From NCBI RefSeq assembly GCF_000004195.4, contig NC_030683.2:52961358-53025357 (forward strand): 64,000 bases of DNA, written 5' to 3'. The first letter of the stretch is position 1. Each line of letters begins with the position of its first letter. This DNA comes from Xenopus tropicalis. Taxonomy: Eukaryota > Chordata > Amphibia > Anura > Pipidae. Positions 11,032 to 23,104 of this stretch are shown piece after piece. A program made the position numbers and the translations under genes. The notes below the pieces were generated by a model. That model made no database searches. It was not told the DNA's origin and saw nothing but the letters and a program-made list of their open reading frames with translations.

Positions 11032-11100
11032 AGTTACATAGTTAAGGTGGGTTGAAAAAAAAAAAAAAACAAAGTCCATCAAGTGCAACCCTTGGAGTTT
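11032..11100 (-). mobile_element. CR1 3'-end fragment, antisense
   Basis: TAGTTACATAGTTAAGGTGGGTTG, an A-run, then AAAGTCCATCAAGTGCAACC is the reverse complement of the CR1 terminus (GGTTGAACTTGATGGAC ... CAACCCTATGTAAC) seen complete at 5190-5253. Only the last 70 or so bases remain recognisable, possibly up to about 11130. Confidence 0.7.
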
Positions 11101-12680
11101 CTCTCATGACAGAGCTGGATAACTCCCTCTCCCCCCTCCCTTCAGAATCTCCTTGTCTGCCTGGCGTGGTGCACATGCCCAGTTCCAAGCCGTTTCAATG
11201 AGCATGCTCACTTGAGATGAATCTCTTCTCTACACAGCAGATGATTTAACTCTTTAACCACGCCTCTGGAGAAACCTTTTGGATCTTTTCCTCCCATAAT
11301 TGCTTCTACCAGAGATGCCTACATTCTAAAATGGTGTGAAGAGCAATGGGTATCTACAAGGACAGATTTGTGCGTGTTTTTGGTAATGGTAAGAGCAAAG
11401 CAAATATTAAGAAGTCTGTGGCAGTACAGGCTGATATTAGAGTGTGGTAAATGGAAACTGGCAGTGTCCTGGAGAATTCATAACAGAACACTTGTCGGTA
11501 TACTGTAACTATTAGCAAGCACAGCATTTGACATAGATGTTAGTCTTACTGCCACCATAACTGGCTTAAATCCAAGAGGCTGACCTGCTGACCGAGTCTG
11601 TGATAACAATTATTGGAGAAAATTGCATGACCTATAGGAAGAGCTGAATGCTGTATCAGTTAGTGCTATCTTGTTACAGGTGTCCGAGTCACTTTAAGTG
11701 CCATTAACATAGCAGATTGCAAGGATATTGATACCCCTGCTTAAGCACAGGTGAGTCAGTGACAGTAACTGAGCAACTAATGCGGGAAAATCCTTTATAA
11801 TCTGGCTGATCAGTTGTACTTAAGGACATTTGGAAAGCACTCCTTTCATATATCTGAAGAAGTGTTTTGCTTTGGTCTGTGAAATCTAATTTTTTTAATT
11901 TTTAAATACTGGCATAAAAGTGAAGCTTGCTGCAAACTAGGTGAAAATAGGCAATCACACATAAATATATTGTATTTATGATTATGACGAAAATAATAAC
12001 ACTTAATAAGCAGAGCTGCAGGTATCCAGCTGGCTTTGTATTGGATGGTGGGATTATTAGGTTTCTGTAGCATTTGTAATACAGGTTGAGTTTTGACAAA
12101 CTAAATATAGTTAGAAATTTTTAGAAATGGTCATGCTATACATTTATCCTAAATGGTTCCAAGTAAGCCAAAACTCACACATTGTTAACGTTATTCCTAA
12201 TAAATAGGAAATTGGGGTTAACAATACTTACATAAGTTCTGCTATCTGCTTTCTAGATAACTGTTTAGATAAAAAGAACACTGGCCACAATTCAAATTAG
12301 ACATCTGCATTATAAATGCAGTTTACATGGGTTTGTATTTTATAGCTATAGTGCCTGACTAAAAGCACCTAGGGAGAACACTATATGAGCGAGGTAAGGT
12401 TTCACCTGTTTAATGTGCAGCAGAAATTAGCTAAAACCATTGCCGTCATTTTTGTCCAAGGTAAAGGGTTGCTTTGGTCGGCTTGTATAGCAGATTGAAT
12501 ACATGCACTATTTTATGCAACTTTTACTGTCAGTATAAATACTTCTCATCAACCCGATTCTCAGCTTCTGTTTTTTAATGAAGGTATTCTATAAATCTAT
12601 AATTATATGTTTAATAAGTGAGGCATACTATAGTCATGTAGGTATTTGGCACAGCCTAATAGTAACCTAATAGTACTGAA
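11101..12680. other. No gene seen
   Basis: AT-rich spacer. I found no coding exon with matching splice sites and no clear repeat boundary in it. Short open frames on the minus strand near 11846-12099 have no recognisable similarity. Confidence 0.35.
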
Positions 12681-12689
12681 AATTATGAT

Positions 12690-14965
12690 TAATTGGTATC
12701 ACTGATACCTGGTGGGATGAAAAAATGCGACTGGGCTGTAAATTTAAATGGTTACACAATTTTAAGGAGGGACAGGGATTAAAAATGGTGGAGGGGGAGC
12801 TACTGTTGCAAAAGGAGGAGGCTTCACAACTAGATCAAGTTATTATTATGGGGGGCTTTAATTATCCTTACATTGACTGGAGTAATGGGATGGCCAAGTC
12901 AAAAAAAAGCTAGTAGGTTTGTAAATATGCTAAATGATAACTTCAACAACCTACTAGGAATAATGCTCTTTTGGACCTGTAGATATCTAATAATACTGAA
13001 CTCATCTCTAACATTTATGTGGGTGAACATTTAGGTAACAGTGAGCTCTATAAAGTAGTAACTAAAACACTTAATTTTAATATGAGGGTGTTACTGCAAT
13101 GTATCAACTGGGAAAGGTTTTTCACAGGGTTAAGCTCAGAAGGAAAATGGAATATATTTAAAAAAGTTGCTTAACAAGTATACAGGTCAGTATATTCCAC
13201 TTGTAAGCAAGGAAAGACATCGCCTTTATGGTTGGATAAAAGTGTTAGTGAGGTTGGTAAGAAAAAAATGTGCTTTTAAAGCATTCAAGTTAGCTGAGAC
13301 AGCAGAAACTTTCATCAGGGACGAGGAAGCAAATAAAGCATGCAGGAAGGTATCAGGCAAGCTAAAATAGAGATGGAAAGGGGTATTGCAGCTAGGAGTA
13401 AAAGGAATCCAGAATTATTTTTAACTTTGTAAATAGTAAGAAATGAAGCAAGAAGGGTTAGGACCCCTATAATCACAGGGGGGGTCACTTGGTTGATGAG
13501 AACAGGGAAAAAGCTGAAATTCTGAACTCTTATTTATCATCTGTCTTCACCACTGAGGAGCCAGTTAACCAAGGCTTCCCCTTTAATAGACCCAATTCTA
13601 GTAATATAACTACTGATGCATGGTTCACTCAGGAGGAAATTAAAAAGACACTTGATTGTGAATTGGTGAATTGCTAATGTGGTTCCTTTATTCAAAAAGG
13701 GATCCCATTCTCAGCCTGAAAACTATAGGCCTGTTAGTCTGACATCAGTGGTAGGAAAGCTTTTGGAAGGGGTAATAAGGGATATGATACCTAAATACAT
13801 TGCAAATCTCAATTCTACAAGTTTGTGCCAACATGGTTTTATGCATAACAGATCTTACCAGACTAATGCCTTTTATGAGGAGGTGAACAGGAACTTTAAC
13901 GCTGGAATCTACTTGGACTTTTCTAAAGAAAAGTCCAAGTCCTTGGTCCTTTGTTTTTAACTTGTTTATTAATGACCTGGAGGTGGGCATAGAAAATACT
14001 GTCTGACGACACTAAATTGTGCAATACTATAATTTCAATGACAAAATTAGAATCTGGCCAGCAAAATGGAAAATGAGGTTTAATTCTGAAAAGTGCAAAG
14101 TTACGCACTTTGGTAGAAGTAATATAAATGCAAGTTATACACTCAATTGTAGTGTGTTGGGGGGATCCTTAATTGAGAAGGATCTGGGAATTTTTGTAGT
14201 TGGCAAGTTGTCTAATTCCATGAAATGCCATTCAGTGGCTACTAAAGCTAATAAAGTGCTGTCTTGTATAAAAAGGGCATTGACTCCAGGGATGAAAATA
14301 TAATTGTGCTTCTTTATAGGACCCTGGTAAGGCCTCACCTTGAGTATCCAGTGCAGTTTTGGGCTCCAGTCCTTAAGGATATTAATAATCTGGAGAGAGT
14401 GCAGAGACGTGCACCTAAACTGGTAAAGGGGATGGAAGATTTAAACTATGCGGTTAGACTGTCAAGGTTGGGGTTGTTTCTCTGGGAAAAAAAGGTGCAT
14501 GCGAGAGGACATGATTACTCTTTATAAGTACATTAGAGACGGTTATAGACAGTTAGGGAATCTTCTTTTTTCCCATGAAAAAGTGATCAGTGCACCAGAA
14601 AATAAACTTTCATTTGAAGCAGCATAGGTAGTTTTTCACGGTGAGGGCAGTGAGGCTGTGGAATGCCCTTCCAAGTGATGTTGTGATGGCAGATTCTGTT
14701 AATGCCTTTAAATGAACAGTAACACCAACAAATGAAAATATATCAAAGAAATTAAACTATAATGTACTGTTGGCCTTCCCTGATAAAAGTTGTGTGTTTG
14801 TTTCAAAAACACTACTAGAGTTTATATAATTTGTTTTATTGAACAAGCATGATATCCAAGTCTATTGTAAAACTAAAATCTATAATTAGTATTGATGCTG
14901 TTATATAAAGTTTATTATGTTAGTGTATAGATAGGTCAGTATAGGTTTATTTGTGTGCCGGGTTC
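12690..14965 (+). mobile_element. CR1 LINE, degenerate copy 2 (endonuclease to 3' region)
   Basis: It reaches further 5' than the other copies. Near 12697-12720 it reads ITDTWWDE, and near 12846-12890 the endonuclease motif appears as MGGFNYPYIDW, where a catalytic GDFN is expected, so the Asp has become Gly. Then follow the linker DENREKAEILNSYLSSVFTT (13495-13560) and pieces of reverse transcriptase (NYRPVSLTSVVGKLLEGVIRDM, 13711-13800). The catalytic FADD region is lost by a deletion near 13930-14010. The C-terminal block RPHLEYPVQFWAPV lies at 14328-14375. Multiple frameshifts. The tail (14836-14965) has lost its ATGTAACT repeat. Confidence 0.88.
14716..14836. mobile_element. Short element inserted in CR1 copy 2
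   Basis: About 120 bases starting AACAGTAACACCAACAAATG and ending GTTTATATAATTTG interrupt the CR1 3' region between its AATGCCTTTAA and TTGAACAAGC words, replacing the segment present in copies 1 and 4. It looks like a frog MITE fragment inserted next to a TTAA. The exact boundaries are uncertain. Confidence 0.5.
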
Positions 14966-15084
14966 ACTTGGAAGGCTTTTCTCTGCTAAAACAGGCAGTG
15001 TTTTTACATCAGAGGCCTCACTTACACTATTAGCAAGCTAAGCGTGCTACACAGCTGTTATTTTTACCAGAGTAAACCCCCAAT

Positions 15085-15295
15085 AGCTAAGGGCAAAGAC
15101 ATATGGAGCTACTTAGAAGCAGCTACTTGCCACAGCTACTATATGCCACAAAATACCCTGCCATAGACAATACTGAGAATTGCCACAACTAAAACACACA
15201 TAGAGACAATTATCAGTAAATTATCAGCATTGACTATTGCTGTAGCCATGACAAGTAGCTGCTACTAGTAGCTCTGTGTGTCTTCACCCTAAATG
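15085..15295. repeat. Dispersed foldback repeat ('CTACTAGTAGC' family), copy 2
   Basis: GGGCAAAGACATATGGAGCTACT at the left pairs with AGTAGCTCTGTGTGTCTTCACCC at the right, giving terminal inverted repeats. Related to 8635-8785. Confidence 0.6.
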
Positions 15296-15759
15296 CTGGT
15301 GTCACCGCCTACCAAGACTGTTATGGTTGTCAGTATCACTTTAAAGGGGAGCCGTCACTTTTATAAACAAAGCTACAGTAGGGGCAAAATTCTTTTTTCT
15401 AAATAGGTTTCATTTATTTAAATATTTCAGTTTTATCAACTGAAAACAAATCGGCCTTGCTGTTTGTAAGTGACGCAATGCAAATTTGTGGCTCGTACCA
15501 GAATCAACCACCCGCAGAAGGTGAGATCTCTCAGCAGCTCACACCATGAATGTGTTGTAATAAAATCACTGGGTTGGTCAGAGGAGCTGCTTTGAGTTTC
15601 ATGGTGAATATGCCAGTATGCAGTCTATAAGCATGTATATAGTACCCAGTTATAAATGCTTATATTTAGCCTATATGCATGCTGTCATCATAAATATATT
15701 GTCCCAATGTATAGGTGGTAACATGTTTATGGGTAATATGTATATCTTGAAATTCTGTT

Positions 15760-16410
15760 CCATTCCTGTTAGCAGTTTAGTAGAACATTTTTGTACTCTT
15801 TTCTGTTCAATAACATCCTCCCTGAAGAATGAGGCACAATACTGCTCATCAGACTTAAGGTGAAGCTTTACCAGGGATCTATAAATGCAAAAGTATGATT
15901 TCTATACTCGAGTCAATACAGTTTTTAATACAAGACAATATTATGGTAAATTTAGTATACATTGATGGAAACTGTCAAGAATAGCTAAGTCTGTTTTCCA
16001 CAATAACCCACAAATCCTCAGTAATTCAGGCCACTAAAACACTTCAGTCTGGTGTATTCAGTAACTAGTATTCATGCCGTTTGCCCAAGTAAATAAGCTT
16101 GTGTGTAACAACATCTGCTGCCCAGTCCTCCAAGTATTTCAAAATACCCTTGCAAAATGCCAGTCCTTTACAAATTATGAAGCAACAGACCCCTGAGGTA
16201 CTCCATGTATTAGCCAACTAAAATATTGTGCTTATCACCACTCTTGGTAATATATCTTTTAGACAGTTCTCTGTCTAAGTACAATTCTAAATACAAGTTC
16301 AAGGCCAACATTCTCTAAAGGGATTCCATTAAACTGTCTTATATGCATCTGTGGTTTTAAAGACCAAGGAAAGTCTGTTCATGATACATCATCAGCTGAT
16401 AGTGCTAATT
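15760..16410 (-). mobile_element. Old CR1/L2-type LINE relic, antisense
   Basis: The order of words is that of an antisense CR1-like 3' half: CTCATCAGACTTAAGGTGAAGCTTTACCAGGGATCTATAAA (the RPHLEY region reversed) and, further on, AGACCCCTGAGGTACTCCA (the VPQGS region reversed). Heavily mutated, no open frame. Older than copies 1 to 4. Confidence 0.55.
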
Positions 16411-16649
16411 AATAATGAAAAGGCTCTTACGATTGTGTCTTATAGAATATTTTTCCCCTGCAGCTCATCATCATCAAATACTTGGATGACATTATTTGCA
16501 CCAAATACCTAAGCCCAAAGATTTAGAGACTACACATGCACATGAACAAGTCTGAAAAATCTGCACATGTGTTTAAAATTCTGCAAATGTTCAGATGATG
16601 CAAAAGGGTTAGAAGCGAGCATACACAGAGTGAATGCTTAGGCTAATGC

Positions 16650-16822
16650 CAGATGTGGCGTTTGACATATTTTCGGCAAGCCGAAAATAGCGCCATAAGC
16701 CTCCTACTTGTGCCAGCCCCCGAATGAATGAAATACGCTCGGGTGCAGACACATGTAGCCAATATCCACCAAAAAACGCGAGACTTCATATCTTCGCCGG
16801 ATATTGGCTACATGTGCAACTT
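16650..16822. mobile_element. Inverted-repeat MITE
   Basis: ACATGTAGCCAATATCC (16751-16767) is complemented by GGATATTGGCTACATGT (about 16797-16815) around a loop containing AAAAACGCGAGACTTC. A second inverted pair, TTTTCGGCAAGCCGAAAA, lies at about 16670-16688. No coding capacity. Confidence 0.5.
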
Positions 16823-16827
16823 CAGCT

Positions 16828-17245
16828 TCAATTGGTCTTCATTTTTTCATCTTTTATAGTTTTGAATTATTTGTCTTCTTTTTCTGTCTCTTTCCAGCTT
16901 TAAAATCCCCCATTTTAAACTGACCCCAAAATCCAAAAAACTATTTCTGTGAGGCTACAGTTTTATTGTTATAGTATATAATTATTTCTTATCTTTCTAT
17001 TCAGCCCCTCTACTATTCATAAATCAATCACCATCTCAAATCATTCTACTCTACATTTTACTAAGGTAAACTGGACCCTAGTAACCAGATTACTGCTGAA
17101 ATTACAAACTGGAGAGCTTCTAAACAAAAAGTAAAATAATTTAAAAACTACCAATAATAAAAAATGAAGACAATTACAAATTGTCTTAGAATAGCATTCT
17201 CTGAATCATACTAAGAGTTAATCTAAAAGTGAACAACCCCTTTAA
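16828..17245. mobile_element. T2-like MITE ending in TTAA, copy 1
   Basis: It carries the series CAATTGGTCTTCATTTTTTCATC ... CTTTCCAGCTTT ... CTAGTAACCAGATTACTGCTGAAATT ... AGTTAATCTAAAAGTGAACAACCCCTTTAA. It shares this order with 21710-22105 and 35955-36345. The right end, AACAACCCCTTTAA, is the frog T2-type terminus. The left terminus is lost. Confidence 0.6.
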
Positions 17246-18980
17246 TTACTTTTTGGCACCTGAAATACAGAGATCCTCAGCTCTCCACGGGCACAAGAAG
17301 CTAACCAACTGAAATAAACAGGCTTTCTGTATAGCAGTTCAATCCATCCACCAAAGGAATGAGCACATTAAGGTTGGCACCTGTACTTCTGAAGAGAATG
17401 GATGAACAATTTTACTACAAATCCATACTGCAAACAACAAATCTAACTGCAGTTTTCCTAAGAGACTGCTGTTTTTACTAGTTAAAATTACTTCCATTTA
17501 AACCATATTTTTACATTTACAATTAAGGGTTAATGAACTTATCAGCATAATGCAAATCTCACTTGGTTCTTTGCCTACCTTACCTTGAGTATCAAGAATG
17601 GAAAGAATGCAGTTAAAACTGAGCTCTCTCTGTAAAGTGATATTTTGAAGGCAACAGTAGCAAAGACAAGTTTTTTTGCTGGATAAGGAGGAGATAGACA
17701 GCTCTCTGCTTCGTTTCCACAGGTGCCCACCGCTTTCCTGCCCCCCTTCTCCTCTCTGGGCTGCAGAGAATAAGATGGTGCAGCAGGGGGAGGGTGGAGA
17801 TAAGCTGCAGACTCAGCTGATTACAAGGAGGAGCTCCAAATGCACAGTGCAGAAGGTGCAGGTCAGAGAGGAAATAGAATTTAGAAGGATAATTTATAAA
17901 TGAGTGAAATAGAATGGAGAGAACAGTACTGGCCCTACCTAGAACCCAGATGCTTACACTTGTTTACCAGCAGCAGATATCTTTGCAGGAGACTATATAA
18001 ACTTGGTTTCATAAATAATCTTTATAAGCTTTCTACTGCATCCCCAAATTCCATTGTATCCATCTCCAGTCAGATCTCTGTGCAGGTCTCTACTATTTGT
18101 CAGCCACCTGCCCTTAACTAGTTTACTATGCAGCTGCCCTGGTCATTAGACTGTCTCAATATGAGTACCTGGTATACTCAGGTGGACAAGGCCCCAACGG
18201 GGTTTGCTTCACTTCAGTCGTGCTATACTAAATTTTACCCCTCTTTTTTTTAGAACCTCACAAACTTAAGAGTGTAACTGATGTGCACCCAATGGGGAAT
18301 TAGTAACGTTTTTTGAATGGAAATTCAATCTTACTACAAAATCCCATTGGTAAATATTTCCCTGTCTAGAAAACCCCAGGCACAATATCTTGATTTTAAA
18401 AATATAATGAGAATAGACAGAGCAGGGCACCCTATGTTCAGTGGTGTAACTACCACACAGCAGTCCATATGCCCATGGGGCATATTTATCCCAGTGAAAT
18501 TAAAGCTCACTACAGTCAGCGAGAGTGAACTTCATCGCTTTTGGTTGATTTTTATGGAATTTTTCAATTTGTATTTATCAAATTCTGAATTCTCCATTTC
18601 ACCCATTGATAAATAGGTCTTTAAAAATCCTATAGAAAGTCATGGAATTTTACGCTGGTGTACTGTGTTGAACTCTAATTTCACTCCGATAACCCTTTGA
18701 TTTAAGGTACAGCTAGACTGTAGATTTTAAAGGGCAAGTAAATCCTTTTATATTGGCTCCTGGGTCTTCACCATTTCCAGGTTATTAAGGGTACTGGCAC
18801 ACTAGATTTGTCGCCAGTGGTAAATTTGCACTACAGTAATTGACAAGTCTCACAAAAATGCCTCTTCACTTACCTACGGTTTGTTGCTTAATCTCAGGAA
18901 ATTTCCTTCTTTCTTTTTACAAATCTTCCCATGTGCTAGTACCCTAAGAAGCTGAAAGGATTTACTGTATCCCTGTTATC
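17246..18980. other. No gene seen
   Basis: Mostly AT-rich non-coding DNA with a small purine/pyrimidine patch at 17690-17840. Short frames (for example 17676-17903 and 18317-18616 plus strand) have no recognisable domain and no convincing splice context. Confidence 0.35.
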
Positions 18981-18984
18981 ACTG

Positions 18985-19045
18985 GAAGAATGCAGAATGT
19001 TGCTCCCGAGCCACTGATTGGGGATCACTGCCCAAGCGGGAAAAA
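18985..19045. repeat. hAT-MITE end fragment
   Basis: GAATGTTGCTCCCGAGCCACTGATTGGGGATCACTGC matches the right end of the complete element at 27146-27445 (GTTGCCCCCGAGCCACTGGTTGGGGACCACTG). Only about 40 to 60 bases remain. Confidence 0.55.
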
Positions 19046-20060
19046 CACATTTTTGCTCCCCCCAACTGAATTATGTACCCTAACTGAAATACCTTCAAAT
19101 TTGATTCTTGTGCCTCCCATTCCAGTATATTATTTCATGGTACTGGTCTCATGCTATGCACTTCTTCTCATTGCCAAGGGCGTAAAATGGATGCCTTGAA
19201 CTTGAATTGGCTGCACCTGCTTTTCTAAAAGCCCTGGATGACAAACTGGGGCCTCTCTCTATCCACCTGCAGAAAGATATTTTACCTGCCATGTTTATCC
19301 CAGTCTGAACTTTCAGGGCTTACTTGCATACCACTTTTATAACCTCCACAACTAACTCTCTACTTCCATCTAGTGGTTAACTCTTTACAATAGTTTAAGT
19401 ATTTAGCAAAACCCACATTTACATCCTCTTACATACACACAAATACACATTATACCCTTCAGCTCCAAAACAACTCCTTGCAAATGTAATACCCCATACA
19501 GCAAATGTATTATCCCATACTTCCAAGTAATGATACAGACCATGTAAGAGTTAACTAGCACAGCTCATTATGCAAAGTGTATCTTACTTGTAGACAAAAG
19601 AGAGAAAATCAGATCATTTAAAAGAAGTCTCTGAATTATAGTCTGGAATTGGCCAGGCTCTAAAATACCAGACTTAATGTGACCATTTTTGTAATATCTT
19701 GATTTTTTTTACATATGTTCCATTCGCTTATTCTGGATTATTGAAATGATGCTGACATCTTCCTATAAAAATCCATAGGAATGTGTCAATATTCTTAGGG
19801 AAGTTTAAGCATCAATATCTTCTGGTCTAAAAATTCTGCATGCCACCCCCAGCACAGTGGTACCTGCTGTGGGGGGAAAAGAGCTCTAGAAGCCATGCTG
19901 TATACTTTGATCATAAGGGGCTGGGGGCAGTACGATCCTTTTATAGGCTGATTACAAATGAAAACACTAGTCTAGCCTATTAAAGGATCGGGCCGCCTCC
20001 AGACCAGTGTGACTGACACAATTGGACAGGACCCTTAAAGGTTCAGCTTTGTGTTCATTT
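19046..20060. other. No gene seen
   Basis: No coding exon or complete element could be supported. A CTCTAGAAGCCATGC-type patch and short A/T tracts only. Confidence 0.3.
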
Positions 20061-20064
20061 TAGT

Positions 20065-21692
20065 ATAGTTACATAAGGTTGAAAAAAGACCAGAGTCCAT
20101 CAAGTTCAACCCTTCCAAGTAAACCCAGCACAGACAAACCTATACTTACCTATCTATACACTCACATTCATAAACTATATATACAACCACTAATACTAAC
20201 TGTAGATATTAGTATCACAATAGCCTTGGATATTATGCTTGTTCAAGAACTCATTCAGGCCCCCTTAAAGGCATTAACAGAGTCTGCGATTACCACATTA
20301 CTAGGAAGGGCATTCCCCAACCTCACTGCCCTCACTGTGAAAAACCACCTGCGCTGCTTCAAATGGACGCTAAAGGGGTGGCCTCTGCTGCGTTGATCAT
20401 TTTTATGGGAAAAAAAGAACCTCCCCTATCTGCCTATAATCCCCTCTAATGTATTTGTACAGAGTAATCATGTCCCCTTGCAAGTGCCTTTTTTCCAGAG
20501 AAAACAGTCTAACCTTATAGTTTAAATCTTCCATCCCCTTTACCAGTTTAGTTGCAGTCTCTGCATTCTCTCCAGCTCATTAATATCCTTCTTAAGGACT
20601 GGAGCCCAAAACTGCACTGCATACTCAAGGTGAGGCCTTAGCAGAGACCTATAAGGGCTCTGGCACACGGAGAGATTAGTCGCCCGCGGCAAAACTCCCT
20701 GTTCGCGGGCGACTAATCTCCCCGAGTTGCCTACCCCTGCCATCCCACCGGCGAACATGTAAGTCGCCGGCGGGATGGCAGACGCGGCGGCGCGATTTCT
20801 CGCAAATCGCAGAAAAAGACTCGCGAGTCTTTTTCGGTGATTTTCTGAAATCGCCCCGCCGCGTCTGCCATCCCGCCGACGACTTACATGTTCGCCGGGG
20901 TGTTCGCAGGGGTAGGCAACTCGGGGAGATTAGTCGCCCGCGAACAGGGAGTTTTGCCGCGGGCGACTAATCTCCCCGTGTGCCAGAGCCCTAAAGAGGC
21001 AAAATTATCTTTTCATCCCTTGAGTCAATGTTTTATGCAAGACAGCACTTTATTTGCTTTAGTAGCCACCGAATGACACTGCATGGAATTAGATAACTTG
21101 TTATCTACAAAAACCCCCAGTTCCTTCTCCATTAAGGATCCCCCTAACAAACTACCATTTAGTAGATAGCTCACGTTTATATTATTTCTACCAAAGTGCA
21201 TAACTTTGCACTTGTCCACATTGACCTTTATTTTCCAAAGCGGCAGCATCCTGCATGGAACTTATAGTTTTGCACAATTTTGTGTCGTCAGCAAAAATAG
21301 AGTACTTTCTATGCCCACCTCCAGGTCATTAATAAACAAGTAGAAAAGCAAAGGACCAAAGACTGACCCCTGCGGTACTCCCTGTTCTCATCAACCAACT
21401 TACCCCAACAACCAATCCCCTTCTTGCTTCATTTTTTTACTATTCACATAATTAAAAAATAATTTTGGATTTTTTTTACTCCTAGCTGCAATATGCCTTT
21501 CCATCTCTACTTTGGCTTGCCTGATTTTTTTGCATGCTTTATTTGCTTCATTTTACCTGATGAAAATTTCCGCTGTCCCAGCTAACTTGAATGTTTTAAA
21601 AGCACGTTTTTTCTTACCAACCTCGACACTAATATGTTTATTCATCCATAAAGGTTTTGCTTTTCGATGCCTGTCCTTGCTTACAAGGGGAA
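20065..21692 (-). mobile_element. CR1 LINE copy 3, antisense, internally deleted
   Basis: It starts at low coordinate with the reversed CR1 terminus (AGTTACATAAGGTTG ... GTCCATCAAGTTCAACCC). It continues through the reversed C-terminal region (20230-20650), the region before the catalytic motif (21025-21249 reads WKIKVNVDKCKVMHFGRNNIN on the minus strand), the reversed FADD region (21270-21300, degraded) and the PQGS region (21370-21385). At about 21385 it jumps straight to sequence equivalent to 13505-13440 of copy 2, so the segment in between is missing. It then runs to 21692 (GCCTGTCCTTGCTTACAAG). A palindromic MITE is nested inside it. Confidence 0.88.
20655..20991. mobile_element. Near-perfect palindromic MITE nested in CR1, TAA target duplication
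   Basis: 337 bp between GGGCTCTGGCACACGG and CCGTGTGCCAGAGCCC, flanked on each side by TAA (652-654 and 992-994 within the 20-kb block). Removing the insert and one TAA restores the CR1 word CCTATAAAGAGGC. The arms pair over almost their full length, including GTCGCCCGCGGCAAAACTCCC and GACTCGCGAGTC at the centre. Strongly GC- and CpG-rich compared with its surroundings. A 3-bp TWA duplication is characteristic of PIF/Harbinger, so I infer a Harbinger-mobilised MITE. Confidence 0.85.
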
Positions 21693-21709
21693 TATTGATG
21701 ATGTAGAGA

Positions 21710-22105
21710 GAAATACTCAGAGACAATGTGCAATTAGTTGTTATTCTTTATTATTTGTAGTTTTTTAGTTATTTCATTTTCAGTTTAGAAGCTTTCAGAT
21801 CTGGAGTTTCAGCAGCTATTTAATTTCTAGGGTCCAAGTTACCTTAGCAACCAGGCAGTGGTTTGGATGAGAGACTTGTATATAAATAGGTGAGGGTCTC
21901 AATAGAATAGAAAGTTACAAAAAATAACAATAACACTGTAGCTTCACAAAGCTATCATTTTTTGGCTGCTGGGATCAGTGACCCCAAAAGAGCTGGAATA
22001 AGAAGGCAATTAATTCAAAAACTATAAGTCCAATTGAAAAGTTGCTTAGAATAGGCCATTGTATAACATACTAAAAGTTAATTAAAAGGTGACCCACCCC
22101 TTTAA
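21710..22105. mobile_element. T2-like MITE, copy 2
   Basis: Same word order as 16828-17245, for example GTAGTTTTTTAGTTATTT, CTAGGGTCCAAGTTACCTTAGCAACCAGGCAG, GGATCAGTGACCCC and AAGTTAATTAAAAGGTGACCCACCCCTTTAA. It ends in the TTAA that also borders the next element. Confidence 0.6.
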
Positions 22106-22548
22106 AGAACAAGTAAACCTTTTTTTTCTATGAGTAAAATTACTCTAAACAGCCTCCAGAATTACCAACCTTTGTCCCAACATTCTTTCTGACCTGGTTC
22201 CTCAGTCAGAAGGTATTCTTTATCGTTGCTTCCTTGTGCAGAGTGAAGCCCCGCCCCCACTTCCTGTTCAGTTCTCTCTTCAATTCGACAAGGTTGTCGG
22301 AGTGAAGAGCCTTCTGCGCATGCCTGGAGGCAGCAGGAGCCAGTCTGTGCATTAGCCTTTTTTTTTTTTTTGCTGAGAGAACTGAACAGGAAGTGGGGGC
22401 AGGGCTTCACTCTGCACAAGGAAGCAACCATAAAGAATACCTTCTGACTGAGGAACCAGGTCAGAGAGAATGCTGGGACAAAGGTAGGTAATTCTGGAGG
22501 CTGTTTAGAGTAATTTTACTCATAGAAAAAAAAAGGTTTACTTATTCT
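22106..22548. mobile_element. Long-inverted-repeat MITE with TTAA flanks
   Basis: 443 bp. The left end AGAACAAGTAAACC and right end GGTTTACTTATTCT are complementary, and TTAA flanks both sides (22102-22105 and 22549-22552). The arms (about 22106-22275 and 22378-22548) pair through AGTAAAATTACTCTAAACAGCC and GAAGCCCTGCCCCCACTTCC-type words. The loop carries a T-run at 22359-22371. TTAA target duplications are typical of piggyBac and Kolobok. In Xenopus the T2 MITEs are Kolobok-related, so that is my inference. Confidence 0.75.
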
Positions 22549-23104
22549 TTAAGGGCAGGGACACACAAATCAGATTGTCTGCTTTTCTGCTCTTGCATTT
22601 GGGAGACAGCTGATTGGCTTTCCTACACTCACTCCTCTAGCTCCATTGACTGGCCTAGCATTGGCCTGTTTGGAGCTACACAGTCGATATCTGCTCTGGA
22701 ATGTGAAAGTATCAATTCTTGTGATGATATCCACTCATGTAGATCCACACAAGCTGATGCTTGTCAATAAACCTAAAAGAGTGAGTGCATGAACATGGAT
22801 CTGCTTTCCTCCACCTATGTACAAAACACAGGAGGAGGAAACCAGACAATGCGCTAAGTGTATCCCTGCCCTTAGCCATGTTGAACAGTCAGCTGAGGTG
22901 TAATGTTGGGTTGAGGAGATATTTGGGCAGAAACATGTTTGTGCCTCAACCCATCTAGTAATACTGACAAATTTGTAATGATTTTCATAGGAATGTTTCA
23001 GTATTGCTTTAAATATAAAATCCAATATGTTTAGTCCTTTTTGATCCAATGAATCTATAGCCTGTAACAGTCTGCCAACTGAATGTTGTCCATGTAAAAG
23101 CTAA

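Noticed and set aside
20540..21076. Glycine/arginine-rich frames around 20.6-21.0 kb
   Set aside because: They run through the palindromic MITE and its CR1 host, so they are not genes.
22162..22431. 89-codon minus-strand frame
   Set aside because: Lies within the inverted arms of a MITE; no domain.
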